Shown here in pieces: positions 1 to 6,998 of a stretch of DNA of 9,411 nucleotides; position 1 is the first letter of the stretch, and the number at the start of each line of letters is the position of its first letter. The DNA is from Myxococcales bacterium. GTDB taxonomy: Bacteria; Myxococcota; Polyangia; Fen-1088. Under the pieces are notes generated by a model. That model did no database searches. It was not told where the DNA came from and worked only from the letters and a program-made list of their open reading frames with translations. The stretch is from positions 1-9,411 of the forward strand of contig PMCR01000230.1 of assembly GCA_003155465.1 (NCBI GenBank), read 5' to 3'. Position numbers and translations under genes: made by a program.

Positions 1-1200
1 TTTCCGCTCCTGCTGCGCGATCTCATCCTGGTTCTGGCCTTCGTGGTGGTGCTCTTCGGCGTGCTCGGCCAGAGCGGCGTCGACGTCTCGTCGATGGTGA
101 CCACCTCGGCGGTCCTCACTGCCATCCTGGGCCTCGCGCTGCAGAGCACGCTCACCAACTTGCTGGCTGGCATCCTGCTGCACATGGATCGGTCTCTCGG
201 GGTGGGCGACTGGGTCCAGTTCGGGAACCGGAAAGGCTGCATTGCCGAGATCCACTGGCGCTCGACGGTTCTGCGCACCACCGACGGCGACACCATCATC
301 ATTCCCAACGGTCAGATTACCGCGCAAGATGTCCACAACTTCTCGCGGCCATCGCCCCGGCATCGCGTATGGCTGAAGATCGGCCTGCACTACCGCCACC
401 CGCCCAACGACGTGCGCAAGGTGCTGGTCGAGGCGACGCGCGAGACGCCAGGCGTGCTCACCTTTCGCGAGCCCGACTGTTTCCCGGTCGAGTTCGGCGA
501 CAACGCCGTGGTCTATGCTTTGCGCTACTGGATCGACCGTTTCGACCAGGCGTCCGAGATCGAGGGCGAAGTGCGCACCCGTATCTGGTACGCGGTCGCG
601 CGCGCGGGCCTGGAGATTCCGTTCCCCATTCGTACCGTGATCACGCAAGGCGGGCAGGCGGCTGATGGGGATGAGCGGACGCCCCGGGAGCTGGCCGCGC
701 GCCTGTCGGCGTTGGAGCAGGTGGATCTGTTCGCCACCCTGGAAGCCGCCGAACGCGAACTGCTGGCGCGCGGCCTTCGGCCAAGGCCCTTCGCTGCGGG
801 CGAGTCCATCATCCGCCAGGGCGCCCCCGGCGATTCCATGTTCATCATCTCGCGCGGCGAGGTCCATGTCTCGCTGACCCAGGCGGGCCTGCACAAGGTC
901 ATCGCCACCCTGGGCTGCGGCGACTTCATAGGCGAGATGTCGCTCATGACCGGCGAGCCGCGCGCTGCGACCTGCCTGGCCGCTACCGATGTGATGAGCT
1001 TTGAGTTGGACCACGCCACCTTCCAGCACCTACTCACCACGCGACCTGCGGTGGCTGATCACATGTCGTCCCTTCTGGCCACGCGGCAATCACACATCGA
1101 GAAGAAGGGCGGCGAACTGAGTGCCCTGGCCGCGGCCCAGACCGCCGAGAATACGAGCCACCTCTTGCAGCGCATCCGCAGCTTCTTCGAGTTGAAGTAG
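1..1200 (+). CDS. MscS-family mechanosensitive channel with C-terminal cNMP-binding-like domain (5' partial)
   Basis: The reading frame is open from base 1, so the true start lies upstream; 399 C-terminal residues are present. Numbering from the first codon, a hydrophobic segment covers about residues 6-25. A second, Gly/Ala-rich one at about 33-58 (containing ILGLALQSTLTNLLAG) resembles the pore-lining TM3 of MscS. The beta and alpha/beta vestibule domains follow to about residue 215, with the typical GDWVQFG, GDTIIIPNG and NFSRPSPRHR stretches. A Crp-type cyclic-nucleotide-binding fold occupies about 243-355, with the phosphate-cassette pattern GEMSLMTGEPRAAT at 311-324. MscS proteins release solutes from the inner membrane under hypo-osmotic stress, and the added domain suggests ligand gating. 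E312 and R321 of the cassette are kept, but the residue after the Arg is Ala rather than the usual Ser/Thr, so cAMP or cGMP binding is not assured. It ends 112 bp before the next gene with no clear terminator. Confidence 0.9.
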   Translation, partial: FPLLLRDLILVLAFVVVLFGVLGQSGVDVSSMVTTSAVLTAILGLALQSTLTNLLAGILLHMDRSLGVGDWVQFGNRKGCIAEIHWRSTVLRTTDGDTIIIPNGQITAQDVHNFSRPSPRHRVWLKIGLHYRHPPNDVRKVLVEATRETPGVLTFREPDCFPVEFGDNAVVYALRYWIDRFDQASEIEGEVRTRIWYAVARAGLEIPFPIRTVITQGGQAADGDERTPRELAARLSALEQVDLFATLEAAERELLARGLRPRPFAAGESIIRQGAPGDSMFIISRGEVHVSLTQAGLHKVIATLGCGDFIGEMSLMTGEPRAATCLAATDVMSFELDHATFQHLLTTRPAVADHMSSLLATRQSHIEKKGGELSALAAAQTAENTSHLLQRIRSFFELK

Positions 1201-1301
1201 AGGGTGGCTGGCGCATGGCGTGAGCCGTTTCCCCCTTGTCGCGCAACTGAGGAGCGGTTGTCTTCGGCGTCTGGGAAGAGAGCAGGTTTCATCAATCTCG
1301 C

Positions 1302-1312
1302 AAGGAGTCGGT
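1302..1312 (+). promoter_or_regulatory. Ribosome-binding site that fixes the GH31 gene start
   Basis: AAGGAG at 1302-1307 lies 5 nt before the ATG at 1313. The frame is open further upstream to a GTG at 1220, but only the ATG at 1313 has a strong Shine-Dalgarno sequence and puts a lipoprotein signal peptide at the N-terminus. I saw no convincing sigma70 promoter in 1201-1301. Confidence 0.8.
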
Positions 1313-4300
1313 ATGCATAGGTTTCCAGGCTGGGCAATTCTGGTCGTAGGCGCTGCTGGTTGGCTGTTTTCCTGCAGCGGCGCAAATTCCAAGGCTGACG
1401 GAAGCGAGCCCGGCATGGGCGGCAGTGGCGGTGCCGTTTCGGGTGCCAGCGCTGGATCCATGAGCTCGGGCGGTGGGGGCGCCGCGGCGACCGGGGGCGT
1501 CACCAGCGCCGGCAGCGGGGGCAGTGGTTTTTCCAGTGGCGGGAGCGCGAGCGGCGGCAGCGGGGGTGCCTCCCGCACCAGCCCTGGCAGCGGGGGCAGT
1601 GTGTCCTCGAGCGGCGGGGCGACAAGCTCGATCGCCGGCAGCGGGGGCGGCTTCAGCAGCATCCCGGGCAGCGGAGGTGTCTTCTTGACCGGAGGGACCG
1701 CGGGCGGCAGCAGGACGGGCGGCGGGGGGGGCACGGCGAGCGGTGGTGGGGGCATGGCCGGATCCGGGACAGGGACTGCTGCGGCAGGGAGCGGCGGCAG
1801 TGCCGCCGCGGGAGATGGGGGTGTCCCCACCGCCGGGGGCGGGCTCACCCTGACCGTGACTGGCGGAACCTTGAAGATCGAGGTGTGCGCGGACAACGTG
1901 ATCCGCGTCGCCTTTGCCAAGAACGCGACCTTCTTCACCCGCGCCAGTCTGGCCACGGCACCCAAACAATGTGTCCCGACGGCGTTCACCACCACGACGG
2001 CGGGCAATCTGACGAAGATCGCCACCGCGAGATTGACCGTCCAGGTCGATACCACCACGGGCCAGGTGACCTTCCTCGATCCCGCCGGGCAACCCATATT
2101 GGCCGAGAATTCCGGCGGCGGCCGAACTCTGACCGCTGCGACGGTCCAGAGCGAGGCCACCACCAATGTTCGCCAGGAATGGGCATCCAACGCGGACGAG
2201 TCGCTCTACGGCCTGGGCCAGCACCAGCAGGGCCTTATCAATATCAAAGGCACCGATCTGGATTTGCACCAGTACAACACAGAAGTCTTCATTCCCTATT
2301 TGGTGTCGAGTCGCGGCTACGGCATTCTGTGGGACAACACCTCGTTCACGCGCTTCGGTGATCTGACCGACTCCGTGCCCCTGCCGGGAACCACGGGACT
2401 CTACGCCACCTCGGGCGATCCCGGAAACGTCAGCCCCGGCACCGGCAACACCAAGGACTGGTCGGGCACGGTCACGCCCACGGTGACGGGCGACTACACC
2501 TTCCGGACCTATTCGTCGGGCACGGTTCAGCTGAGCGTGAATAGCCAAATGGTGATCAATCATTGGCGGCAAAACTGGCTGCCCAACGAAGACATCGCCC
2601 ACGTGAACCTGACCGCGGGTCAAGCGGTGCCGGTGCGCCTGCAATGGAACGGCGACGGCATGAACATCATTCGCCTGTTGTGGAAGCCGCCAGTCAGCAA
2701 CCGCACCACTTCGCTTTGGTCCCAGGTGGCCGACGGCGTCGACTATTACTTCGTCTACGGGCCGGAACTGGACGACGTGGTCGCGGGCTACCGGCAACTT
2801 ACCGGACAGGCGACCATGATGCCCCTGTGGGCCTATGGCTACTGGCAATGCCGCGAGCGCTACAAGACAGCGCAGGAAATCACCGACGTTCTCAAGGGCT
2901 ATCGCGATCGTGGCGCACCCATCGACAACATCGTGCAGGACTGGCAGTACTGGGTCGCCGATCAATGGGGCTCGCACCAGTTCGATTCCAGCCGGTACCC
3001 GGATCCGGCCGGGCTGATCAAGACCATTCACGATACCTATCACGCCCGTTTCATGATCTCTGTGTGGCCCAAGTTCTACACCAGCACCGCGAACTACACC
3101 GCGCTCAATGCCAAGGGCTTCGTCTACAAACTGAACGTCACCGAGGGCAAGAAGGACTTCGTTGGCTACAATTTCACCTACTACGATGCCTTCAGTACCG
3201 ACGCGCGGGCCATGTACTGGTCGCAGATCAACACGGCGCTGTTCTCTAAAGGCGTCGACGCCTGGTGGATGGACGCAACCGAGCCCGAGATCGTCGAGGG
3301 CCCATTCACCAGCATCAACTCGCAAGTGACGACCAACCAGACCCACATGAACCCAACCGCGCTGGGTTCCGGCTCGCGCATGTTGAACGCCTACGCCTTG
3401 GTGAACAGCCAGGCCGTGTATGAGGGACAGCGCGCCGCCGCCCCCAACCAGCGGGTGTTTATCCTGACCCGCAACGGCTTTGCCGGGCAGCAGCGCTACT
3501 CCGCCGCGACCTGGTCGGGCGACATCTCATCTAGCTGGACGGCGATGAAGAAACAGATCCCGGCTGGCCTGGGGTTCTCGGTGTCGGGCATGCCGTACTG
3601 GACGCTCGACAGCGGCGGGTTCTCAGTGCCAACCCGCTGGGCGGCGGCCAGCCCGACCGCGGCCGACTCGGCCGAATGGCAGGAACTGAACGCCCGCTGG
3701 TTCGAGTATGCGACCTTCTTGCCCCTTATGCGCGTGCATGGTCAGACGCCCAACCGCGAGATCTGGCAATTCGGCGGCGACACCAGCGCAGCCTATGCGG
3801 CGATGCTTAAGTTCGACAAACTGCGCTATCGCATGCTTCCATATGTGTATTCATTGGCCGGGGCGGTCACCCAGCACGCAGGAACCATCATGCGCCCCCT
3901 GGTCATGGATTTCCGCGGCGACACCACGGCGCGCGAGATCGGGGACCAATACATGTTCGGTCCGGCGTTCCTGGTTGCGCCGGTCACCACCTACCAAGCG
4001 AGCACGCGGTCGGTGTATCTGCCCAGCACCTCCGGCGGCTGGTATCTGTTCTGGACGGGCGCGGCGGTTGCGGGCGGAGCGAGCATCTCGGCCCCGGCCC
4101 CGTACGACGCCATGCCGGTCTATGTGCGCGCGGGGTCGGTTGTTCCGCTGGGCCCGGACCTGCAGTACACCGGGGAGAAGCCCGCGGATCCCATCACCCT
4201 CTGCGTCTATGCCGGCGCTGACGGGGCCTTCACCCTCTACGAGGATCAGGGGACGACCAATGACTACGAAACCTCGGCATTCGCCGAGATACCGGTCAAG

Positions 4301-4486
4301 TGGACCGATGCCACGAAGACTCTCACCATCGGCGCCCGCCAGGGCTCGTTCAACGGGATGCTCGCCTCGCGCAGCTTCCAGATCGTTCGCGTGGCTGCGG
4401 GAAAGGCCGTGGGCTATCCCTTCACCGCGACGCCCGACCAGACCGTGACCTACACCGGCGCAGCGATGGACGTCACGCTCAACTGA
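1313..4486 (+). CDS. Secreted lipoprotein GH31 glycosidase with inserted PA14 domain, candidate alpha-xylosidase
   Basis: The product is 1057 residues. Residues 1-20 form a signal peptide ending LFSC, so Cys21 is the likely lipidated residue; Phe at -2 is atypical for a lipobox. A Gly/Ser/Ala linker runs from about 34 to 176. The GH31 N-terminal beta domain starts near 177 and contains ESLYGLGQHQQG. A PA14-like insertion lies at about 375-460 (KDWSGTVTPTVTGDYTFR). The catalytic barrel covers about 486-840. The predicted nucleophile is D654 in GVDAWWMDATEPE, and the predicted acid/base is D737 in ATWSGDISSSW. C-terminal beta domains follow, including a DUF5110-like segment from about 960 (FTLYEDQGTTNDYE). 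GH31 retaining enzymes cleave alpha-glucosides or alpha-xylosides. A PA14 insertion at this place is known from the Cellvibrio alpha-xylosidase Xyl31A, which acts on xyloglucan oligosaccharides, so that activity is my best guess. Alpha-glucosidase remains possible. No transporter or other glycosidase is adjacent in the window. Confidence 0.93.
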   Translation: MHRFPGWAILVVGAAGWLFSCSGANSKADGSEPGMGGSGGAVSGASAGSMSSGGGGAAATGGVTSAGSGGSGFSSGGSASGGSGGASRTSPGSGGSVSSSGGATSSIAGSGGGFSSIPGSGGVFLTGGTAGGSRTGGGGGTASGGGGMAGSGTGTAAAGSGGSAAAGDGGVPTAGGGLTLTVTGGTLKIEVCADNVIRVAFAKNATFFTRASLATAPKQCVPTAFTTTTAGNLTKIATARLTVQVDTTTGQVTFLDPAGQPILAENSGGGRTLTAATVQSEATTNVRQEWASNADESLYGLGQHQQGLINIKGTDLDLHQYNTEVFIPYLVSSRGYGILWDNTSFTRFGDLTDSVPLPGTTGLYATSGDPGNVSPGTGNTKDWSGTVTPTVTGDYTFRTYSSGTVQLSVNSQMVINHWRQNWLPNEDIAHVNLTAGQAVPVRLQWNGDGMNIIRLLWKPPVSNRTTSLWSQVADGVDYYFVYGPELDDVVAGYRQLTGQATMMPLWAYGYWQCRERYKTAQEITDVLKGYRDRGAPIDNIVQDWQYWVADQWGSHQFDSSRYPDPAGLIKTIHDTYHARFMISVWPKFYTSTANYTALNAKGFVYKLNVTEGKKDFVGYNFTYYDAFSTDARAMYWSQINTALFSKGVDAWWMDATEPEIVEGPFTSINSQVTTNQTHMNPTALGSGSRMLNAYALVNSQAVYEGQRAAAPNQRVFILTRNGFAGQQRYSAATWSGDISSSWTAMKKQIPAGLGFSVSGMPYWTLDSGGFSVPTRWAAASPTAADSAEWQELNARWFEYATFLPLMRVHGQTPNREIWQFGGDTSAAYAAMLKFDKLRYRMLPYVYSLAGAVTQHAGTIMRPLVMDFRGDTTAREIGDQYMFGPAFLVAPVTTYQASTRSVYLPSTSGGWYLFWTGAAVAGGASISAPAPYDAMPVYVRAGSVVPLGPDLQYTGEKPADPITLCVYAGADGAFTLYEDQGTTNDYETSAFAEIPVKWTDATKTLTIGARQGSFNGMLASRSFQIVRVAAGKAVGYPFTATPDQTVTYTGAAMDVTLN
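1412..1840 (+). repeat. Coding low-complexity Gly/Ser/Ala linker with DNA-level repeats
   Basis: About 143 residues dominated by Gly, Ser and Ala separate the lipidated Cys21 from the enzyme core. The core repeat GGCAGCGG(G/A)GG occurs at 1511, 1556, 1586, 1637 and 1667. The pairs 1556/1586 and 1637/1667 are offset by exactly 81 bp, giving an imperfect 27-residue duplication of pattern GSGG-x4-P-GSGG. A run of eight G lies at 1724-1731. The role is probably a flexible tether holding the enzyme away from the membrane. Such linkers are common in myxobacterial exported lipoproteins. Confidence 0.85.
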
Positions 4487-4526
4487 AGCGCGATTGTCAC
4501 TCCGGGCCACCTCCTTCTGCCAGGCG

Positions 4527-4556
4527 TCCCGCGGCGTCGCTGCACTTGCCGCGGGA
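4527..4556 (+). terminator. GC-rich hairpin after the GH31 gene, possible terminator
   Basis: TCCCGCGGC (4527-4535) and GCCGCGGGA (4548-4556) form a perfect 9-bp stem with a 12-nt loop, starting 41 bp after the stop codon. GGCG at 4523-4526 could also pair with CGCC at 4563-4566 across a bulge. There is no U-tract after the stem, so this is a weak or Rho-assisted terminator, or an RNA 3'-end stabiliser. Confidence 0.5.
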
Positions 4557-4576
4557 TCACGACGCCTTCTCAGGCT

Positions 4577-4605
4577 TTGACGGTGGCAGCGGTTGGACTT
4601 AAGCT
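4577..4605 (+). promoter_or_regulatory. Candidate sigma70-type promoter of the DUF465 gene
   Basis: TTGACG (4577-4582, five of six to TTGACA) is followed by a 17-bp spacer and TAAGCT (4600-4605, fitting TAnnnT). Transcription would start near 4612, giving a leader of about 32 nt. The site lies just downstream of the hairpin that may end the previous transcript. This was found by eye only. Confidence 0.5.
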
Positions 4606-4616
4606 GAAGGTTCATC

Positions 4617-4638
4617 ACCGGCAAGGACCGGCAAGGGG
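4617..4638 (+). repeat. Tandem 10-bp duplication carrying the ribosome-binding site
   Basis: ACCGGCAAGG is present twice in perfect tandem (4617-4626 and 4627-4636). The second copy runs into GG, creating AAGGGG at 4633-4638, 5 nt before the ATG at 4644. The first copy carries a spare AAGG ten bases upstream. The repeat supports choosing the ATG at 4644 as start. Confidence 0.7.
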
Positions 4639-4643
4639 TGCGC

Positions 4644-4862
4644 ATGCAGGAGAACGCCATCCGCAGGGACGACATGGTCTCGATCGAGGAGCTGGAGGCA
4701 CTTCGAAACCAACACAAGGATCTGGAAGCAAGGCTGGCGGTCATGGACCGCCACCTGTCGCTGACCGCCCAGGAACAGACTGAGCGCGCTCGGCTGAAGA
4801 AAGAGAAGCTGGCGATCAAGGATCGCATCCAGGTCATGCTTTCCCGTCGGCCGGCGGCGTAG
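4644..4862 (+). CDS. DUF465 / YdcH-like small coiled-coil protein
   Basis: The 72-residue product is almost entirely charged helix: ELEALRNQHKDLEARL, then LSLTAQEQTERARL and LKKEKLAIKDRI. This layout (Leu/His-rich first helix, LSLT turn, then Lys-rich second helix ending KDRI) is the DUF465 (YdcH) signature, and the length is normal for the family. It is probably a cytoplasmic coiled-coil hairpin; the family has no settled function. ATG 4644 is chosen because AAGGGG lies 5 nt before it. A GTG two codons upstream (4638) and an ATG ten codons downstream (4674) are less well supported. Its 3' end overlaps the convergent kinase gene by 29 bp. Confidence 0.88.
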   Translation: MQENAIRRDDMVSIEELEALRNQHKDLEARLAVMDRHLSLTAQEQTERARLKKEKLAIKDRIQVMLSRRPAA

Positions 4863-6348
4863 CCCGGCCGGGTGGGTCAGCGGCGGCAACAAGGCCGCAG
4901 CAAGGCAACTCGACGACAAAGCGCGCGCCGCCCAGCGGCGCTGGCGCCTCGCCCGCGGACACATCGCCACCGTGGTCGATCACGATCTTGCGAACGATGG
5001 CCAGGCCCAGGCCGGTCCCGCCCGGCCGGAAGGTGACGTAGGGATCGAACACCCGTTGCCGCTCGGTCTCGGGAACACCTGGGCCATTGTCGTCCACCAG
5101 GATCGCGGCGCGTCCGCGGTCCGGACGTTGTTCGACGCGGATGACCACCTGGGGCTCGCGGCCGGCCCCGCTGGCCGCCTGCAAGGCATTGTCGACTAGG
5201 TTGGCGATCACGCGACGGAACAGCATCTTGTCGCAGGGTGCGGACACCGGCCCGCTGGCTTGCACCTTGACGAGGGATTGCCACTCGGGCTGCAGACGCA
5301 CGATCTCTTCGACCAGCGGCACCAGATCGAGCGGCGTCGGCTCCACCTTGGGCAGCTTGGCAAAGGCCGAGAAATCCTCGACCAGACGGCGCAGGCCGGT
5401 GATCTCTTCGCGCAGTATCTCCGTGGCTGTGTCGAGCAGGCGCCGGTATGCGGGATCGTCGCCTGGGTACTTCGAGGCGATTTCCTGCACCGCAAGTTGG
5501 ATGGGCATAAGCGGGTTCTTGATCTCATGCGCCAGACGGCGCGCCACTTCTTGCCAGGCCGACACCTTCTGCAGGTACTCGACGCGCGAGCGCGCCTGCG
5601 CCAGTTCAGCCACCATGCGATCAAAGGCGCGTCCCAACTCGTCGAGTTCGTCCTTGCCCTTGGGGGCCACCCGCACCGACAGATCACCGTCCCCCACCGC
5701 CCGCGCCGCCCTGTGCAGGCGCGCAACCCGCCTGGTCACCCGCCGTGCGACCAGCCAGCCCCCGAGGGGCGTCACCGCCAGGATGGCCAGAACCAAGAGC
5801 AGGTACTGGTGCAGAAAGCGTGGGACCAAGAGGCCGTACACGCGATCGATTTGTTGTTCCTTTTCAATAGCGGCGCGCAGAGCCAGGAAATCTTCGTACA
5901 TCTGCGCCGGGATCCCGAACACCAACTCCAGCGCGCGGGGCGCCTCGCCATCGGCTGCGGGTAGGGCGACCAGGATGGGCGGCGCCTCACGCGATCGGCC
6001 CAGCGTCTCGGCCGGCGCCTCCCAGGTATCGACCACCTCGGCACCGACCAGGAGCTGCGCGCGCAGCAGGCCCTCGGTGCGCGTGAGATCGGCCATGCGG
6101 GCTGGCTCTTGTGCGGCGATATCATGGGCGCGACGGCGGAACTCGTCCTTGCGATCGGCGAAGTAGGAACGAAACACATCGGCGGCGCGCGCCGAAGATC
6201 CCGCCATCTGGGCTTCATGTTCGAGCGAAAAGTCGGCGAACCTTCGCACCATGAAATAGAGAGCGTAGGCCGACAAGGCCACGGCCAGCACGGCCACCGC
6301 CAGCATGGCACCCAGAATCTTCCACTCGAAACGCCCGGGCCATCTCAT
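4834..6348 (-). CDS. NtrY-like membrane sensor histidine kinase
   Basis: The product is 504 residues with the ATG at 6348. A GTG at 6366 is in frame, but the ATG gives a 4-bp ATGA overlap with the upstream gene's stop and has GGAG 8 nt before it. TM1 spans about 10-33, an extracytoplasmic sensor region about 34-178, TM2 about 180-202 and HAMP about 202-255. The HisKA helix carries phospho-acceptor H274 in AWQEVARRLAHEIKNPL, a pattern typical of NtrY. The ATPase domain (about 375-482) shows the N box (N383, N387), DDNGPGV (419-425), DPYVTF and GGTGLGLAIV (443-452). All catalytic motifs look intact, so it should autophosphorylate on His and pass the phosphate to a response regulator. None is encoded in the window, so the partner is elsewhere or beyond it. 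The gene is last in the Omp85-DUF4390-kinase operon and converges on the DUF465 gene. The sensor region matches no fold I recognise. Confidence 0.92.
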   Translation of the reverse strand: MRWPGRFEWKILGAMLAVAVLAVALSAYALYFMVRRFADFSLEHEAQMAGSSARAADVFRSYFADRKDEFRRRAHDIAAQEPARMADLTRTEGLLRAQLLVGAEVVDTWEAPAETLGRSREAPPILVALPAADGEAPRALELVFGIPAQMYEDFLALRAAIEKEQQIDRVYGLLVPRFLHQYLLLVLAILAVTPLGGWLVARRVTRRVARLHRAARAVGDGDLSVRVAPKGKDELDELGRAFDRMVAELAQARSRVEYLQKVSAWQEVARRLAHEIKNPLMPIQLAVQEIASKYPGDDPAYRRLLDTATEILREEITGLRRLVEDFSAFAKLPKVEPTPLDLVPLVEEIVRLQPEWQSLVKVQASGPVSAPCDKMLFRRVIANLVDNALQAASGAGREPQVVIRVEQRPDRGRAAILVDDNGPGVPETERQRVFDPYVTFRPGGTGLGLAIVRKIVIDHGGDVSAGEAPAPLGGARFVVELPCCGLVAAADPPGRATPPADGKA

Positions 6349-6998
6349 CGGGGTGGCTCCATCCACGACGGAGAGACCAGGCGAAGCTGGCGCTCGCTCT
6401 CGTCGATGCGTGGGTTGACGAAGATGCTGACAAACGACCCAAAAAAACTGTCGCCCGAGCCCATGCGACTGCGCGGCGAGGGCCGCGCCAGCCAGCGCCG
6501 CACGTCGGCGAGAAGCTCTTGCGAGATGGGGTTGAGATCGGCGCGCACGCTCAGCCGGTAGGCCACCCCGGGCTCAAGACGGTCCAGACTGACTATGGGA
6601 AAGGCGACGAGTGCGGTGGCCAGGTCGATGGCCTCGCCTGCGGTCGCGACCTCGCGCGTTTCGCTCTTGCCGCCCGCCTCGAATCGGCGCACGCGGAACT
6701 TCTCGTCCCAAAGGTCGTACAGGATCTCAGTGTGGCGGATGGCCTGGGCTACCGGCTCGGGGCTGTCCAGGCGGAAGATTGCTACCCGCACCAGTACGCG
6801 GCTGGTGAAGCCCGACAGCAGGTGTTGCGCGTCTTGCGCCCTGAACAGGTCATGCAGAGCCAGGCTGACCAGCAGGCGCCCGTCGCGCCGGTTGACGCCG
6901 GCCTTGCGTTCTTCGGGTTCTTGCGCGCGGGCCGGCGTGGCTCGCGCGGCTGCGAAAGCCAAGATGGTGAACGCCAGAAGACCTGTCCGGTACCACAT
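6345..6998 (-). CDS. Exported DUF4390-like protein
   Basis: The product is 217 residues with a Sec signal peptide: a hydrophobic core at about 6-18 and ARA at 23-25, giving cleavage before Q26. The mature protein contains LHDLFRAQDAQHLLSGF, RVAIFR, HTEILYDLWDEKF (90-101), a LEPG turn (141-144) and YRLSVRADLNPIS (147-159). This order of beta strands around a YDLWDE-like centre resembles the DUF4390 family. I recall DUF4390 genes beside NtrY-type kinases in other proteobacteria. It is probably periplasmic; the function is unknown, but operon position suggests an accessory or ligand-sensing role for the kinase. Its ATG shares one base with the upstream stop (TAATG), and no clear Shine-Dalgarno sequence is seen, so translation probably depends on coupling. 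The family call rests on pattern, not a search. Confidence 0.75.
   Translation of the reverse strand: MWYRTGLLAFTILAFAAARATPARAQEPEERKAGVNRRDGRLLVSLALHDLFRAQDAQHLLSGFTSRVLVRVAIFRLDSPEPVAQAIRHTEILYDLWDEKFRVRRFEAGGKSETREVATAGEAIDLATALVAFPIVSLDRLEPGVAYRLSVRADLNPISQELLADVRRWLARPSPRSRMGSGDSFFGSFVSIFVNPRIDESERQLRLVSPSWMEPPR

Noticed and set aside
1206..1260. Short inverted repeats (GGCT/AGCC and CAAC/GTTG) and TTGTC words as a promoter or operator for the GH31 gene
   Set aside because: Arms of 4 bp occur by chance and no -10 at 16-18 bp spacing fits, so no regulatory claim is made.
1220..1312. Longer GH31 start at 1220 adding 31 residues
   Set aside because: It would bury the lipoprotein signal peptide, has no ribosome-binding site, and ignores the AAGGAG placed correctly for 1313.
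1090..2190. Pro/Leu-rich 366-codon open frame on the minus strand
   Set aside because: The proline-rich stretch is the antisense reading of the Gly/Ser linker repeats, and the frame runs across two + strand genes.
1292..3346. 684-codon open frame on the minus strand opposite the GH31 gene
   Set aside because: It is a shadow of a high-GC coding region: it lies fully antisense to clear GH31 domains, has no recognisable domain, and is Arg/Gly/Ala-rich as expected from codon-position bias.
5087..6166. 359-codon + strand frame opposite the kinase
   Set aside because: Ser/Arg-rich antisense shadow; the kinase motifs on the other strand are unambiguous.
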